A stretch of DNA of 64,000 nt. Source: Oscheius sp. JU75. Lineage: Eukaryota; Nematoda; Chromadorea; Rhabditida; Rhabditidae. This document shows, piece after piece, positions 1 through 12,150 of the stretch (position 1 is its first letter; the number at the start of each line of letters is the position of its first letter). Position numbers and translations under genes: made by a program. The notes beneath the pieces were generated by a model, which was not told the DNA's origin, made no database searches, and saw only the letters and a program-made list of their open reading frames with translations. The stretch is taken from positions 5,270,001 through 5,334,000 of the forward strand of contig JASJZC010000005.1 of the NCBI GenBank assembly GCA_037178855.1. Reading direction: 5' to 3'.

Positions 1-173
1 TTGTTTTCATCCTGCTGGGCCCCCTCTATTGATCTACCGTATACTGGCAAGGGGACTCTCACTTGACACCTTTGCCGTGACTAATGCTCGAACGAACGGA
101 TTCCGTTTTTGAAATGCCCAGATGTGGAATAAACGGGCCTGTTTACCTATAGACAGCTGGGTGGTTTTTTGGC

Positions 174-2307
174 ATGTCAGTCGCCGAGCAAATTGGCAGA
201 TATGACGAACAGTTGGCTAGGTGTCGGTGGTCGTTTTCGTCATTCGGAGGTGTGGATGCAGCTAAAGAAAAGATTTCAGGGTGCCTTAGTCCGCGGCCGC
301 CGTCGTTCGAACAAGAGAAAATGTTGTCGGGCAGTTCCCATAACGAGCCCCAGTCCTTTGTCAACACCACGAAGAAGGTAGTTCTTTTAACTTTGTTTTC
401 CTACTCTCCAGAAAGATAATTTTCAAGACTTCTGCTACAAGGTCATTTTCAGGATGCCACTTCGAATCTTGTGGATCTGGAAGATATTGTCCTCAAGTGG
501 GCAAAGCTCATCTTTGACACCACGAAGAGCAAGAGCGAGTCGAAGATCAAGAAGAAGTACATCTCGGTGAGTCCCACAACCATGCTTTCTTTTCTTTATT
601 TGTTTAAAGGCGCTGCTGAAACTCTGTGCTCTAAAGAGACAATGCGACAGCAATCAGTAGTCTGAAATTAATAGCTGTCCTTCCCTCGAGGTTGCGATCC
701 TCCGGATGAGAGAGATGCGACTCATTTCCGAGTTGTAATTGAGCAGCTCAGAGCCTTCATTAGCACTTGATCTCGTTTCGGTTGAGCCGATTATGGCGGG
801 GGCTGGGTGAGGAGTGCAACACAGGTGACAGACAGCTGGACAAATTGTACAAATCGAGGGAGACTCTCTCTCTCTCTCTCTCTCTGGGGACCATCGATGA
901 ATCAGCGATTTGACTCAAGCTCGACCTAATCGCAGAGGAAGGGCCCATTAATTGTGCCAACAATACACAGGGCCCTCTCTCTTGGAAATGCACGAATCGG
1001 GAATAAATTAGTCCATTAGATGATTGGCGAATATTTCAGTACAACATCAACTGGACGAAGCTCTTCCAAGAGTCTCTCGAGCCCGAATACGCCGAAGCTC
1101 CGAAGCTGAACAGACCTGCAAGTGAAGGAAATACAATTTAATTGGAATATCTTTTAGGGTCTCAAGGATGAAAAGGTTCTTTTCAAGACCACTTTCACAA
1201 ACACTACGAAGAGAGACCAAGAGTATTCTTTTAAGACAGAACGCGCCACTAGGTAGAGTTATTTACGTGTTCATTCAAACTTTTCTTGAAGGAGCACTTC
1301 GACTGTGATTATTGAGAAGGGAGTCTGTCGTGGAATGGAAGTCTCTCTGAAGCTGAAGACTCCTTGCGAGGTGGTCGAGGCCAATGCTGGCTTCCATCAG
1401 GAGGTCATGCTCAATCACATTGGCGAGAATACTCAGGAGGAGGAGCTGGTTTGGGGAGTGGACTCTAATGTTCGTGTCCCGCCAAGCTCCGAGGCTTCGG
1501 CTGAACTTGTGATTCTCGAGGAACAGATCAAGAAGGACTTTGCCATTCAGAACCGTCTTTCTGGAAAGGTGCTAGTCACTGGTAGGTTTTACGGTATTTT
1601 GAGAGGGAGACACTCAACTGACACTTGACATAACCAGAATTTGCATTGGAAGTGGCGCGCCGTGACGATTAGGGGTATTGCCTTTTACCTTCCAGGGGCG
1701 TTTATGTTGCGAGAAGTGGGCTGTCCTTGAAATTTGCTTTTCAGTGACGAATCTCAAGGAGAACAACAGTCTCATCACCGTTCTTGAGGGAAACATCGCC
1801 GAGATCATCCGCGCTCTGCCGGACCATACTGCCAAAGGCTTCTCCTTCGAGGGGAATGTGAGTGTCATTAAAATGCACGCAATCAGCATAAAGGTTCGCT
1901 TTGATGTCGCCAGATGTGCGATTTGTCTTCCTCTCCAATCTCGAAATATGGCATGTGCTCGCGCGACGGAATTTTTTTCAGACTGACAGGTGTTCCGAAG
2001 GGCGCAAAGTTACCTTCTTTTGTCTGTCGATACGGCCTATTGAAAGGAAGTCGATTGTTTCGTAACTCCGAGAGGGGATAAAACTCCTAATTGCGTCCGA
2101 GACTTCCACTCGTGAGAATCTGAAGCCTCTAATCAAATTGCACTGGCTGCCCGCTTATTACCGTTATTAGCCAGCCATGAGCCGAGGAATAAACAAAGAA
2201 AATTTCAGCTGGTCAAGTATGAAACGCGTGGATCGTGTCTCTTCAAGTACGGAGTCGAGCAGAAGGTTCGAATCAACGAAAAGGCTCTCGATGGGAAGCA
2301 TTATTGA
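174..2307 (+). CDS. ETX/MTX2 (aerolysin-fold)-like protein, 7 exons
   Basis: Exons read as 174-377, 453-566, 1040-1117, 1158-1252, 1292-1581, 1745-1857 and 2209-2307, all in phase, giving about 330 aa. No signal peptide is visible. The N-terminal third is predicted alpha-helical and charged. From residue ~132 the pattern resembles the invertebrate branch of the ETX/MTX2 family: VLFKTTFTNTT, then a Thr/Ser-rich strand, a long loop and a second strand region ending in a Gly-rich piece with RGSCLFKYGVEQKV. Known family: beta-rich proteins, some of which form pores; many animal members have no known activity. That it folds this way is an inference from motif rhythm, not a search. The third intron begins GCAAGT, a GC-AG intron. 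The start at 174 is the first ATG of an open first exon. Alternative reading: an uncharacterised nematode beta-sandwich protein. Confidence 0.62.
867..886. repeat. CT dinucleotide microsatellite
   Basis: An uninterrupted run of about ten CT units inside the 473-nt second intron of the ETX/MTX2-like gene. It is simple sequence with no other visible feature. Confidence 0.85.
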
Positions 2308-2463
2308 AAGTATATGTGATTATTGTATTCGGCACACCGGTGGTTACTACTCCCCTCGGCAAATCTCAGAAATAAAGTGCTTTAATTTTTGACATTGACT
2401 TTGGTGTAATCCCTGAACACCCACACCTCACTGACAGTTATCAGTTGCGGATTATTACACGCG

Positions 2464-5426
2464 ATGAAGTCACTCCTCTTCGCCCTTATTTTCTTTTATA
2501 CCATTGCAATTGATTCATGTCCGACTCCTTCCGTCAGCATTGGGTAAATACGCGCTTATTCCTTTGCAATACAACATAGAGACGACGAATGTCTGGTGCC
2601 AGTCGGAACAGACAACTTCTACGAAGCCCAGATGGATTGCATTAACATGGGCGGCTATTTACCATCTGTACTGTCGAATGAGGACAATCTGGCGATTCAG
2701 AAACTATCTAAAGGTATCTTTGACTCATTATATAAAGTACTTGTATCGCAGAAAGAGCGCTGTGTAGTGCCATGTGGCTCGGAATGGATGACAGACGGTA
2801 CTGGACAGATGGGAATCAGTATCTTTATGAGAACTGGGAGCACGGATACTTGACCACACAATCTTCTGGATGTGCGGCTATGGACAAAGCTAGTGGAAGT
2901 TGGAAGATTTTCACGTGTGAATTAAAATTATCCTATTTTTGTAGAGTTTCTCTAGAAACAGCTCATGTAAGGCTTTCCGACTTAGTAATTCAAGAAATGT
3001 TAAGAGCATTTTTCCGAATCAAGGTATTGATAGATGTCAACACACGTCCGATGAACCCTTGCCCTTTTTCAAGACTACTTGTCCAAGTGAGTCACCTCTT
3101 TGATGATTCTAACTCTTTCCAGCAACATCTCTTTGCCACGAAAAGTACAACATAGTATCCCTGGTAGCAGTTCAGAATGACCAGAACTACAAGTACGCTC
3201 TACAGTTTCTAGACAAACTGACGACTAATTGCGACAACAAGGATTTCGGGTATCTGCTCCTTCCCAATGCAGAAGCCAAATGCTCATCTACGAAGGTATA
3301 GATATTTGCTTCTTCATTACTTCAAACTTGAGATGGACAAAAACTTTTGGCAAAAGGCAGGGAAAGGGTTCAATTCCTCGAGCATGAATATTACGGGAGA
3401 CGACTTTGTAGGAATGATGCAGAAGGCGGTAACCCCTTTTCTTGAAAATTGGTCATAATATAGATTGACTGCAACATTCTGGAAGACCGGACAAAAGCTG
3501 GTTCTACCTACCTTATGACAGATCTGTCTTGTCAAGATCTCTGTACTGACGATTTCCAAACCGTGGCCAACTCTTTTGTGGATACTACCATGTCTCGCAA
3601 CAGTACTTTCCATATATTTCAATTGAACTTTGGAGACTCACGTAAGTTCTTTACCGAAGTGAAGGCATGCAACATTTTAGAGAATTCTCAAGGCGAATGT
3701 TTTCTGAAAATGTTCAACAGATGTGGACAGTATTCTGACTCCATGTGCAAAGCGGCTGCACTCAATGTATCTAACGATGACTGGAATAGCGACGCGAGAA
3801 AGGATAACATTAACAATATGTACACTTGTGACAATCCTCGGTTTCCTGTGGGATGTAAAAAGCAATTTTATGAATGGGCAAGACCCAATGTTTCAGTGGT
3901 CGTAGCTCTCGTCATAGTTTCTGTCATATCACTAATCGGTCTCATCGGCATCTTCTTCCTACGTTGGAGACTGAAGAAAGCCGGCGGCTGGAAAAAGTTT
4001 TGGAGCAGCGAGGCCGGGAGAGAGAATGAGGAAGATGTCCAGTAGGTCGATTTTAATCTTGGAATGCGAATAGTTAAGAGCGGATGTATGGGAGTTGGAG
4101 AAAGGTCAGTTGACGGTGTTCGAGGACAAACAGCTTGGAAGTGGAGCTTTTGCTGTTGTCTACGAGGGACAGTTGACTGGAAACAGGCCTGTCGACGTCA
4201 TTCACCCAGCTTCGAATATATCGACAGACGTTTCCGGGAGGGTAATTGGCGTCTTCAAGTTGGTTATATGAACGATGTAGGTTGCCGTGAAAAGGGTTCC
4301 TCCACACGCTGATTGGTTTGCAAAAAAGGAGTTTCTGGACGAGATCAGATTCATGAAAGAACTCGGATCACATACTCATATTCTGGGGTAAACTCTTCAC
4401 ATCGAACGAAAAACACAAGTTCAGAATGATAGGATGTGTGACCCGAGCAGATCTGCCTTTAATAGTTCTGGAACTTTGTGAGTTGGGAGATCTGTTGGCT
4501 TATGTTCGAACGAAAAAGGACGAGTTCAGTTTGGAAGAGGGCGGATCGTTTAGAATGAAAGACATGATTTCCATTGCTTGGCAAGTCAGCGATGGACTGG
4601 TGGGACAAACGCTTTTTGCGAGCAGACCACGTTACAGACCTATCTAAAAATGAGAAATATCATTCATCGCGATTTAGCCTCACGAAACGTACTATTGACG
4701 AAAAGTTTAGTAGCAAAGGTAAGTGAGAGGTTTAGATTTCACTCTTTCAGATATCAGATTTTGGATTGTGTCGCGAGGCCAACAGCTCGGTTTATATCTC
4801 AAAAGGAGGACGTTTGCCCATCAAACACATGGCTATCGAATCGCTCAAGACCAACAGTTTCTCTCACCAGAGTGATATGTGAGTCATTTTGAGTAGATAC
4901 TGACGTCAACATAGCTGGAGTTTCGGTATCCTTTTGTGGGAAATGTTCTCCTTCGGAGATGCCCCTTTTCCTTCCGTTCAACCAGCTGACTTTCTGGATT
5001 TGCTTCTTTCTGGAGAACGACTTTCACGACCTGAGATCTGTCCACCGAAAGTGTTTAGAATTATGGAAGATTGCTGGTTGGAAAACCCGGAACAAAGAAG
5101 GAATATTGAAGCTGTAAAAGAATAGATTATCCTAGTTCCCTTTACTATTTCTTCAGATCCGCAGTGAATTCAGCTCTCTTCTTCACGAGTCCAGTCTATA
5201 TTACGGCTACGTTACTCTTCCGTCTTTAGCTGACTTGGATGAAGACAAAAATGATTCTATGCCAAATGAGCGACAGAGATCAGTGACTGGAGTAGTAATC
5301 CATACATCAAACTCGCAAGAACTGATACGATCGAGAGAATTTTCAATAGAGGATTGCGAGCAAAATGAGCAAGATTTCTTCTCAATATTCAGCTTTGACA
5401 GCTTGTTTTTTGATGAGAACAAATGA
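2464..5426 (+). CDS. Receptor tyrosine kinase with C-type lectin ectodomain
   Basis: A continuous spliced frame can be followed through about 14 exons. Residues 1-19 are a signal peptide. Residues ~25-140 are a C-type lectin-like domain (MDCINMGGYLPSV, then WLGMDD, WTDG and YFCR). A second cysteine-bearing extracellular region of ~260 aa follows, then a transmembrane helix at ~403-427 (run of V/I/L/S) and a basic stop-transfer. The cytoplasmic kinase has the glycine loop LGSGAFAVVYEG, the VAVK lysine, HRDLASRN, DFG and the WSFGILLWEMFSFG segment, so it looks catalytically complete and of the tyrosine type. The tail is acidic and Ser-rich. Known: nematodes have expanded families of small RTKs and of lectin-domain proteins. 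Inference: it senses an extracellular ligand, possibly carbohydrate. The Ca-binding EPN/QPD-type triplet is not evident, so sugar binding is unproven. Confidence 0.82.
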
Positions 5427-5737
5427 ACGCTTGATGCCACATTCATATTTACAAGCAATGCTGTTGCCACTAGAGGGCTCGAGCGATAGTTATAACCTGT
5501 TTCCTTTGAACTGTGCCCTGTTTCTATCCTCTTCTATCACTCTGTCCTGATCCTTTCCTCTTATTTTCACCTACTGTCTAGTCTAGCTACCATGATAGAA
5601 GCAAAGTTCCCCCAAAAGAAGCTATTTTCCAAACTGACTTGGCTTGACAAAAATCAGTGTAACTCTCTAATTGGCCATAAAAGCTTCAAACATACACACA
5701 GAGATTTTTGTGAATTTAGAACTAGACCAGCCGTCTA

Positions 5738-5815
5738 CGACGCCTTCGCCGCGCTTTTGTTTTGACTTACCATTGATAGCAGGCGGCTGCGCCACTTTCC
5801 CCAAGAGCAGAAGTT
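5738..5815 (-). repeat. GC-rich palindromic repeat, copy 1
   Basis: Contains two short hairpins (CGCCTTCGCCGCG-like and GGCGGCTGCGCC) separated by ~35 nt, followed by CACTTTCCCC and a GCAGAAGTT-like end. The same order of elements recurs at 12449-12542. Compact GC hairpins with a GAAG or TTCG core resemble the 3' ends of Helitron-type elements, but no terminal CTRR could be fixed. Confidence 0.5.
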
Positions 5816-5825
5816 CTAAAGTTTA

Positions 5826-5973
5826 TCAGAACGGACTTATCAACTAATCTCTTGACGTGCCATGACTTGCCAACATTTGCTTCGTGGTGACGCACGGACA
5901 GAGAGACACTATACATTTTCAGTAATAGAAAGAAATCGATGCTCAACAAGCACAGTTAACAATTGTTTATTGT
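5826..5973 (-). repeat. Dispersed inverted repeat, copy A
   Basis: The reverse complement of this block matches 15138-15292 almost base for base across a core of ~75 nt (AATAAACAATTGTTAA through a shared GTGTCTCTCTGTCCGTGCGTC), then more loosely over GGCAAGTC and AGTTGA(C/T)AAGTC. The two copies lie in opposite orientation about 9 kb apart. Most likely a MITE-like or other non-autonomous element. Confidence 0.75.
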
Positions 5974-6483
5974 CTTATTTAATCTGCTGCTGGCATTCGA
6001 AGAGCAGAAAACAAGTCGAGAAGTTGAGTAAGATGGGAAATGGGCGAAATGTTCTCAGCTTTCTGTGAATGAGATCTTTAAACAAGTTCGTTTCTTGTGG
6101 GAGAAGAGAAAATAAATTCATAGGGTCTAGTCCCACGCATACGATGGAATCTTTTGGCTTTGATTTCCAAAGGAGAAACTGCTAACACAGGGAAGTAGGG
6201 AAAAGATGGCAGACAATGATGTTAAGGAGTAAGTCATTCGTCTGGAAATTGAAGTAATCCGGAGATAATTGAGAGCATACTTCCCTATCATTGTCTTCTG
6301 GATAAAAAAGTCTGCCAAAATGTTTTAAGAGCATATCACTGGGTTCGCGTGCACTCATCGAACCGGGAACTCGTCAAGAATTTCAGGTTCCCAAGTCACG
6401 AACGGTTTTCAGACTCGAGTGATTGATGGTTCCGTCGGTTACACTTCTATCAGTCAAAGACACTTTTCGACTGTCTCTCCACG

Positions 6484-8236
6484 ATGTTGTCTCCTCGAAG
6501 ACACGAACTTCTTTCGGTCATTCTTCTTGGAGTCGGGACCGCCATCATATTTTGTGGATACGATGTTCAAGCCTTTTTTGCCGAAGGAATCATCCATTCT
6601 CTGAACAAAAAGTATCCAGAGGCCATTTCCCAATATGCTGGCTATTATGGGTTAGCCCGTTTGAGTTCAAAAATTTACAAATGGTGTTTAGACAAGCGTT
6701 ACATTATTTTGGATTTGGATTCTTTTCTCTTTTCACAGCTTCTTTGGACAGTCTGATTTCATCCAAGACAGGCCTGGTCATCATGGCTATCACCTTCTGT
6801 TCATATTACATCGGGTTCTACCACGTGAACGGATTCTATTTCTACTTCACCCAGTTCCTCATGGGGCTTGGATATGCCTGTGAGATATTTCTTTTTCATT
6901 AAAAAAAAGTTTGTTCAGTTTACAACAATGCGGAAGGGAACTATCTGGCGGAGCATTCTTCGGAGAAGACGCTAATAGCAAATTCGGGAATTGAAACTGG
7001 AGTGGGACATATGAGGTATGCGAGGCAAACGTTTTACTACGGATTTTTGTTTCAGTCTCCTATCATCCGGCATTTTTCTGTTCGTGTTCAACTTCTTTTA
7101 CAAAGAGACTGAAACAGATCCCACTTCGAACCATAGACTCTTTTCCGAAGAGTTCATTCAGGTGGGATGATCTTTTCTTGAGGACTCGTAACTAATGAAC
7201 GGACTGCCTTCGTAGATTTTAACTTGAGAGCTTCTTTAAAAGTGATATGTGAAGTATGTGAACAGAATGCTTTCAGATTATGTACGCTGCCCTGTTCGGT
7301 TTGACAGTTTTGAGCGGGATCGTCTTCGCTCTTCTACCTTCTAAACAACAGCTGGATGCTCTTGCTCGTAAAGATCATCCTGAGCCTTTTGACCCCATAA
7401 GAAGATTAAGTAAGGGCGATAAGGAAATATATTGCTTTCGTTTTGTAGAGCGAATGGCGAAGGCCGCGCTTCATGGAAATGTTCTGTTATTGAGTGTGAC
7501 CTGTGTATATCAGGGATTCTTCAACTCATTCTGGATGGGAGTCTATCCAACATCTCTTAGTTTCACTCAGTCGATGAAGGATGACCACTATATGGTTGCT
7601 TTCTACAGTTTGTTTGTTGGATTGGCCGAAATGTGTGGTAAACTCTCTTTGGTTTCTCTCTAAAGATATGTTCAGGCTTTTTGGTGATCAGTCCCTTGAT
7701 GAAACTCGTACCCAAACATCGTCTTCTAGTAGCCATTTCCGTCCATTTGATAGCCATCGTTTCCGCTTTGACAGTCATCAATCTGTCCATTCCAAACGAA
7801 GCAACAATTCGTCCAACTCCAGATGGGATTCTCTTCTTTACTCCTAGGTAAAAAATTTCAAACAGAACCAAATTGTCATTCAGCCGACTGACAGTCTGCA
7901 TAGCCTCGTTCCTGATCGGTTTGTCCGACTACACAATCACCCTTGTCCGATGTGTTATTTGCCAAATTGCCGTTCCTGAGGCCAGAGCGGAGGTCTTTTC
8001 GTTGACAAGGGTTTTCATGGTATGACCAGACTGTGTAAAGAAAGAACAAGAGCTTTCAGTGTATGTCCGCTTCTAGTGTACTTGTCCTGGCACCACATTT
8101 GACTTTACGACTATGGACAATAATCATGATCACGGGAGCCGTCTTTGGCTCCATGACATTTGCCGCAGTGGCGAGAAGAACCGGGAGAAGTATTCGACCC
8201 GTGGATGACAAGTCTGCTCAAATTGAACAGGCATAG
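6484..8236 (+). CDS. UNC-93-like major-facilitator membrane protein
   Basis: Eight or nine exons join in phase. The protein opens with a hydrophobic first helix followed by a conserved UNC-93-type segment (FFAEGIIHSL, then AGYYG), continues through paired helices (LISSKTGLVIMAI, FLMGLGYAFYNNAEGNYL) and a central cytoplasmic loop (~ residue 215), and ends after two further helix pairs with a short polar tail. About 10-12 membrane segments are visible. Known: UNC-93 proteins are MFS-fold; C. elegans UNC-93 regulates a two-pore potassium channel, and many paralogues are uncharacterised. The start at 6484 is the only ATG in the right frame close to the first helix. An unpaired acceptor TTTTCAG at ~6411 just upstream suggests trans-splicing of the leader. 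Confidence 0.83.
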
Positions 8237-8616
8237 ATTATTGTTTGTGTTATAAACCATTAATGAAGATCTCGTTTTTCTTTGGATCTCGAATCCACCA
8301 TAGTATTTTTCCCAGTCAACATGATGTGTTCGCAGATGGAAAACGGACGTGTGATCTGTTTAACCCACAACTGCTTTCAGCGAAAGGTGGATAGAAAATT
8401 GAAGTTCTTCTCGGTCGAACCAATATGATAAACTTCAATTTCTGAGATCTCATAACCGAATACCTAAATGTTACCGTATTCGTGTCATTGTCCAGACGCG
8501 TCGCGCTCAGCAGAAAGGTAGGAAGCAGAAAGTTTGTAAGAGAGAAAGGGCAGAAAGGCTCGAAAGGTTTTTTTTCTAGAAAACTATTAATATTATGGAC
8601 CATTGATTACATTCAA

Positions 8617-9067
8617 TGCCAGCGAAGAAGAATAAGTTTTATGTTCAAATGTCCTTAAAAACAATTTTATTGTCCATTTTAGGTTAACTTCTTAAACCAG
8701 GGTAAAATCAATTGTGGCAATCTTCGATTCCTGTCCTCATCTGAGCTATTATCTGTTTAGGTCGATGAGACGCGAAAGGTTGACCGCTCACAATCAGCAG
8801 CTAAACTACAAGCCTCTACCACCGAATTTGCTCCCTCTAGATGCCACTTTTTGGGAAGTTTCAGCCTTTCATTTCTTTAGAACTACGAGTTTGTCTACTT
8901 TACCATTCCCTGTTCCGGTCAAACATGACGTGTCTTCATTGCAGACTCACGTGCAAAAGATCAGTTTGGCCAACAACCGCCTTCCGCGAACGGTGACCCT
9001 GGATTTGGAAATAGAAGAATCTATTGTTCTTCTGCTACATGTCCGTCTCTCTCGATTCAACCTTTAG
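8617..9067 (+). CDS. Doubtful short gene or ORF of unknown function
   Basis: A Lys-rich start (MPAKKNKFYVQM) at 8617 is followed after a possible intron by an open frame from about 8763 (ATG) to 9067, with a Pro/Leu-rich segment (KPLPPNLLPLD). The only intron that keeps frame uses a weak GTCCTT donor and I recognise no family. It could equally be chance coding potential between the transporter and the tyrosinase. The rest of 8237-9293 shows nothing. Confidence 0.2.
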
Positions 9068-9293
9068 ACAAAATGGTTTTGAGGCAAGGAACCGTTTAAA
9101 TTGGTTCGAAGGCATTGTCTAACTTCACAAAAATATTTCACGAGTATCTAAGCTTGGTTCGATATTACTCTTTTCAACGTTATTTCTTACTTATTTTTCT
9201 TCTTATCAACTGCCTCGAATTGCCCTTTCATTGATCAGTCAGCTGGGCAGTCTCGACCAGCCAGCGTGACCATTGTCATTACTTTGGTTTCAG

Positions 9294-11028
9294 ATGAGAC
9301 TCTTTCTTCTGTACATATCTTTTCTACCCTTCATTTCCACAAAACTCACTTTCCGCAGCATTCGCACGTTTCTTCTCAACGGGCGAACTTACACAGAGGC
9401 CCTTGAACAGCCCTGGTTTAGAAACCGGCACGAACCCCATGTTGCGGTACTGATCTTTAGTCTCTAGAATGAAAATATGGCTTTAGATACCTAACGATGT
9501 GGTGAATGAAACAAATTTCGGGAAACATTTGCTGCCAGATGATGACGTGTTTGTGGAACACGATTGGACGGACGAAGAGAAAATATATCTTCCTTGTCGA
9601 AGTCTGACCTGTGTCTGTCCATTCTACAAAGGTATTTTCATGACAATTGTTCAGAATATGAATTGCAGGGAAGAAAGTTGGTAAAAAATGCGTTCTTCCA
9701 AATGGAAAGATACTACAGAAAGCCATAAGGAAGGAGATCCGACAGCTGAGCGACAAGGAGAGAAACCAAATCCATGTGAGTAGGATTTAGAGTGCTGTCT
9801 CTATCAAAAGTTCAGAACGCGTTTCTTCAAATGAAGGCAGATGGAGTATATGACAGAATCGGATTCGTTCACAAGTATTCGGGCGTCCACGAGGGACCAG
9901 GCTTTTTCACGTGGCATCGAGAGTTTCTCAAGAGGTTTGTGTATAAAACTCCTGGAAAAAGGGACCTAGAGCCGAGCTTCTTTTGAAGCGCTATCTACCA
10001 CAAGGCTCGAATCTCGGTCTCCCATACTGGGACAGCACGCTTGAAGCCTATCTACCTCATCCCGAAGAGTCTTCCTTCTTCTCCGAGCATTTTGTGGGAG
10101 AGACTGACGAGAACAACTTTGTCTCGACTGGTCCCTATAAGGACTGGCTCATAATGGAAGGTACACGTCGAGTTCAACGCTACGTCAATCAGAAAGACAG
10201 TGGAGAAGTACTCAACGACGCACGAGTCGATTTTGTTCTCGAACTCAAGAATATCTCCAAAGTTTTGGCACCTGTTATTGCTCTAGAGGTGGGATTTTAA
10301 ACACTTTGAATGAATAAGGTTTTAGACATGTCCGTTGTGGATTCAAGACGATCGACTGTTCGAGTACTCGCACGATTATGTCCATGACTTCGTCAATGGG
10401 GGTAAGATTCAATGTTTCTAAGACTGAACCCTTCCCATCTCTTATCCATACCCCCTCACAACTGTTGCTCTTTCAGATATGAAGGAATCGTACTCGTCCA
10501 GCTCAGAGGTAGTCTAACGAAGACAATTGTTCATTCAAAACTTTAGATAATTTTCTATTTTCATCACACGATGGTAGACAACATTTGGGAACTGTGGCGT
10601 CAAAAGAACCAAGACAGACATCAAAGAGAGACGGAATACCCTCCGGATCTGGATGACTGTTGGCCGAAAAAACACTTTGTCGGATACAAGATGAAAGAGC
10701 TCGACCCCTACACCAATCAGGATGCTTTGAGCAATGAGTACACGGATGCAATGTACGAGTACACTCATAGACCATCATGTTTTACCAAGAACGAGGAATG
10801 CGGATCCAGGTATGTACTATTATTCCAATGGTCTCATAGCTACATTCTAGATTTCTGTTCTGTTACACGGGAGACGCGTATCCGAAGTGCATGGCGAAAC
10901 TGAGAACAGGAGGAAAATGTTATGGATACGAGCATTTTGATGTCTGTCATGACGGAATCTGTGTCGAAGGGACATGTCAACCGAGAATTCAACGGGATGC
11001 CCTCCCGCCATTTCCACCAAGTATGTAA
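9294..11028 (+). CDS. Secreted tyrosinase (type-3 copper protein)
   Basis: Nine exons join in frame to give about 440 aa. A signal peptide (MRLFLLYISFLPFIS) leads. The CuA region shows VHKYSGVHEGPGFFTWHREFL, with the expected His residues, and a following LPYWD. The CuB region shows SHDYVHDFVNG, then FYFHHTMVDNIWELWR. These are the six-histidine features of tyrosinase and hemocyanin-type centres. A cysteine-rich C-terminal segment of about 60 aa (CYTGDAYPKC to CHDGICVEGTC) ends the protein. Known: such enzymes oxidise phenols to quinones; nematode TYR proteins are linked to cuticle or eggshell cross-linking. The start ATG lies directly after TTTCAG, fitting a trans-splice acceptor. Confidence 0.9.
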
Positions 11029-11524
11029 TGTGAGAAGATAGTCAGCCAAATCGGGATTTCGAGATACTCAATAATGGCAGTAATGTCTGTCAAACGAATT
11101 GTAGAATTTTACTTGCCATAAAGCGACTCACAATCAGATTTTTCTCAGATTTTCTTCTATGGAAAGAAGCTGCGTTTACGTTGGGCGATTAGCTGTTAAC
11201 CGTGACAAAAAGAAAACTTGATTATATTCCTGTTCATTTTTCCGTTGAAAATCTCGACTTGTCGAAGTTCGTCAAAAACGAACTTGACTTGAAACATCTT
11301 GTCGATTCTTGTAAGCTTTGAGTCGCACTGTATTTCGGTGGTCTTTCGCTTATGTATTTCTACTTTCTTCAAAAAGGCAACACACTTTTGCACTGTCTTT
11401 TGCTTACCTTTCTCTGTCACCTCGAAGGGTCTGTGGTAGTTCCAAGTAATACAGACCCGAGTACTCTAAGTCTATAGCCTAGAAAGTCAAATCAGGTTTC
11501 GGATATCTCTTCGCACCTGAACCC

Positions 11525-12150
11525 ATGATTTCCCGACTTCTTCTGGAAAGTGCTGAAGAACACATCGCTTACATGGAGGAGGCCAGGAAGCGCTGTCGAG
11601 GAGCCACGGAAGGTGCCGTCGAAAGAATGATGAGTGACTGGTCGAATGTCCAAAGAAACTACGCTGTCCTGGAAGAGTACCGATCTCGCGAGCTGAAAAT
11701 TTGACCTGGGAGACGGGTCATGACCAATTATTGCTGGAGGTCGAGAAGAATGGGATTGCTTGAATGGATGATTGGGAACACTGTCGCGATAAGTCCAGGA
11801 TGCTGCCAAATCTGCCCGAAGAACGGTGCTGTTATGAGGAACGTGTGCGGAACTTGTTACCCCGAAAGCTGAATACACGGTGATGTCATGTAAAATGTCC
11901 CTGGTCAAGAAACCCGAAGCTGGAAACGTGACTTGGAAGCTGGATCATGCTCAATTTTATGTTGGAAACTGAAGAACTGAATTGCTCAGGAGGAGGCCTA
12001 CGAGAAACTGTCGGAAGAGTCACGGATACTCATGAGGATGTCAGCCGTTATGAGGAGAACCTAGTCCGATGTCCTCAGAGCTGCAATGTTGAGAGAGGGG
12101 TGTTGATCTCATGAGCTCAAAATATGACTTGGGAGACGGGTTGAGGAGGT
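11525..12150 (+). pseudogene. Degenerate duplicated coding-like segment
   Basis: A 59-codon reading frame at 11525-11704 encodes a charged, coiled-coil-like peptide rich in E, R and A. Its end (GAGCTGAAAATTTGACCTGGGAGACGGG, nearly repeated as GAGCTCAAAATATGACTTGGGAGACGGG at ~12113-12140) recurs ~420 nt downstream, after another short open stretch (QEEAYEKLSEESRILMRM) broken by stops. This looks like two decayed copies of one unit. No family recognised. Confidence 0.35.

Larger units (their letters stand above)
5427..6483. other. Intergenic, repeat-bearing
   Basis: About 1 kb between the kinase and the transporter gene with no convincing coding exon. It contains a GC-rich palindromic repeat (5738-5815) and one arm of a dispersed inverted repeat (5826-5973), listed separately. 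Short ATG openings near 6206 and 6423 do not join in frame to the transporter. Confidence 0.6.

Noticed and set aside
6206-6422. ATG openings upstream of the UNC-93-like gene
   Set aside because: No choice of acceptor keeps them in frame with the first helix; all reach a stop.
11492-11908. 138-aa minus-strand open frame
   Set aside because: It lies antisense to the decayed repeat units, has no family, no splice sites and low-complexity Ser/His composition, so it is treated as a shadow.
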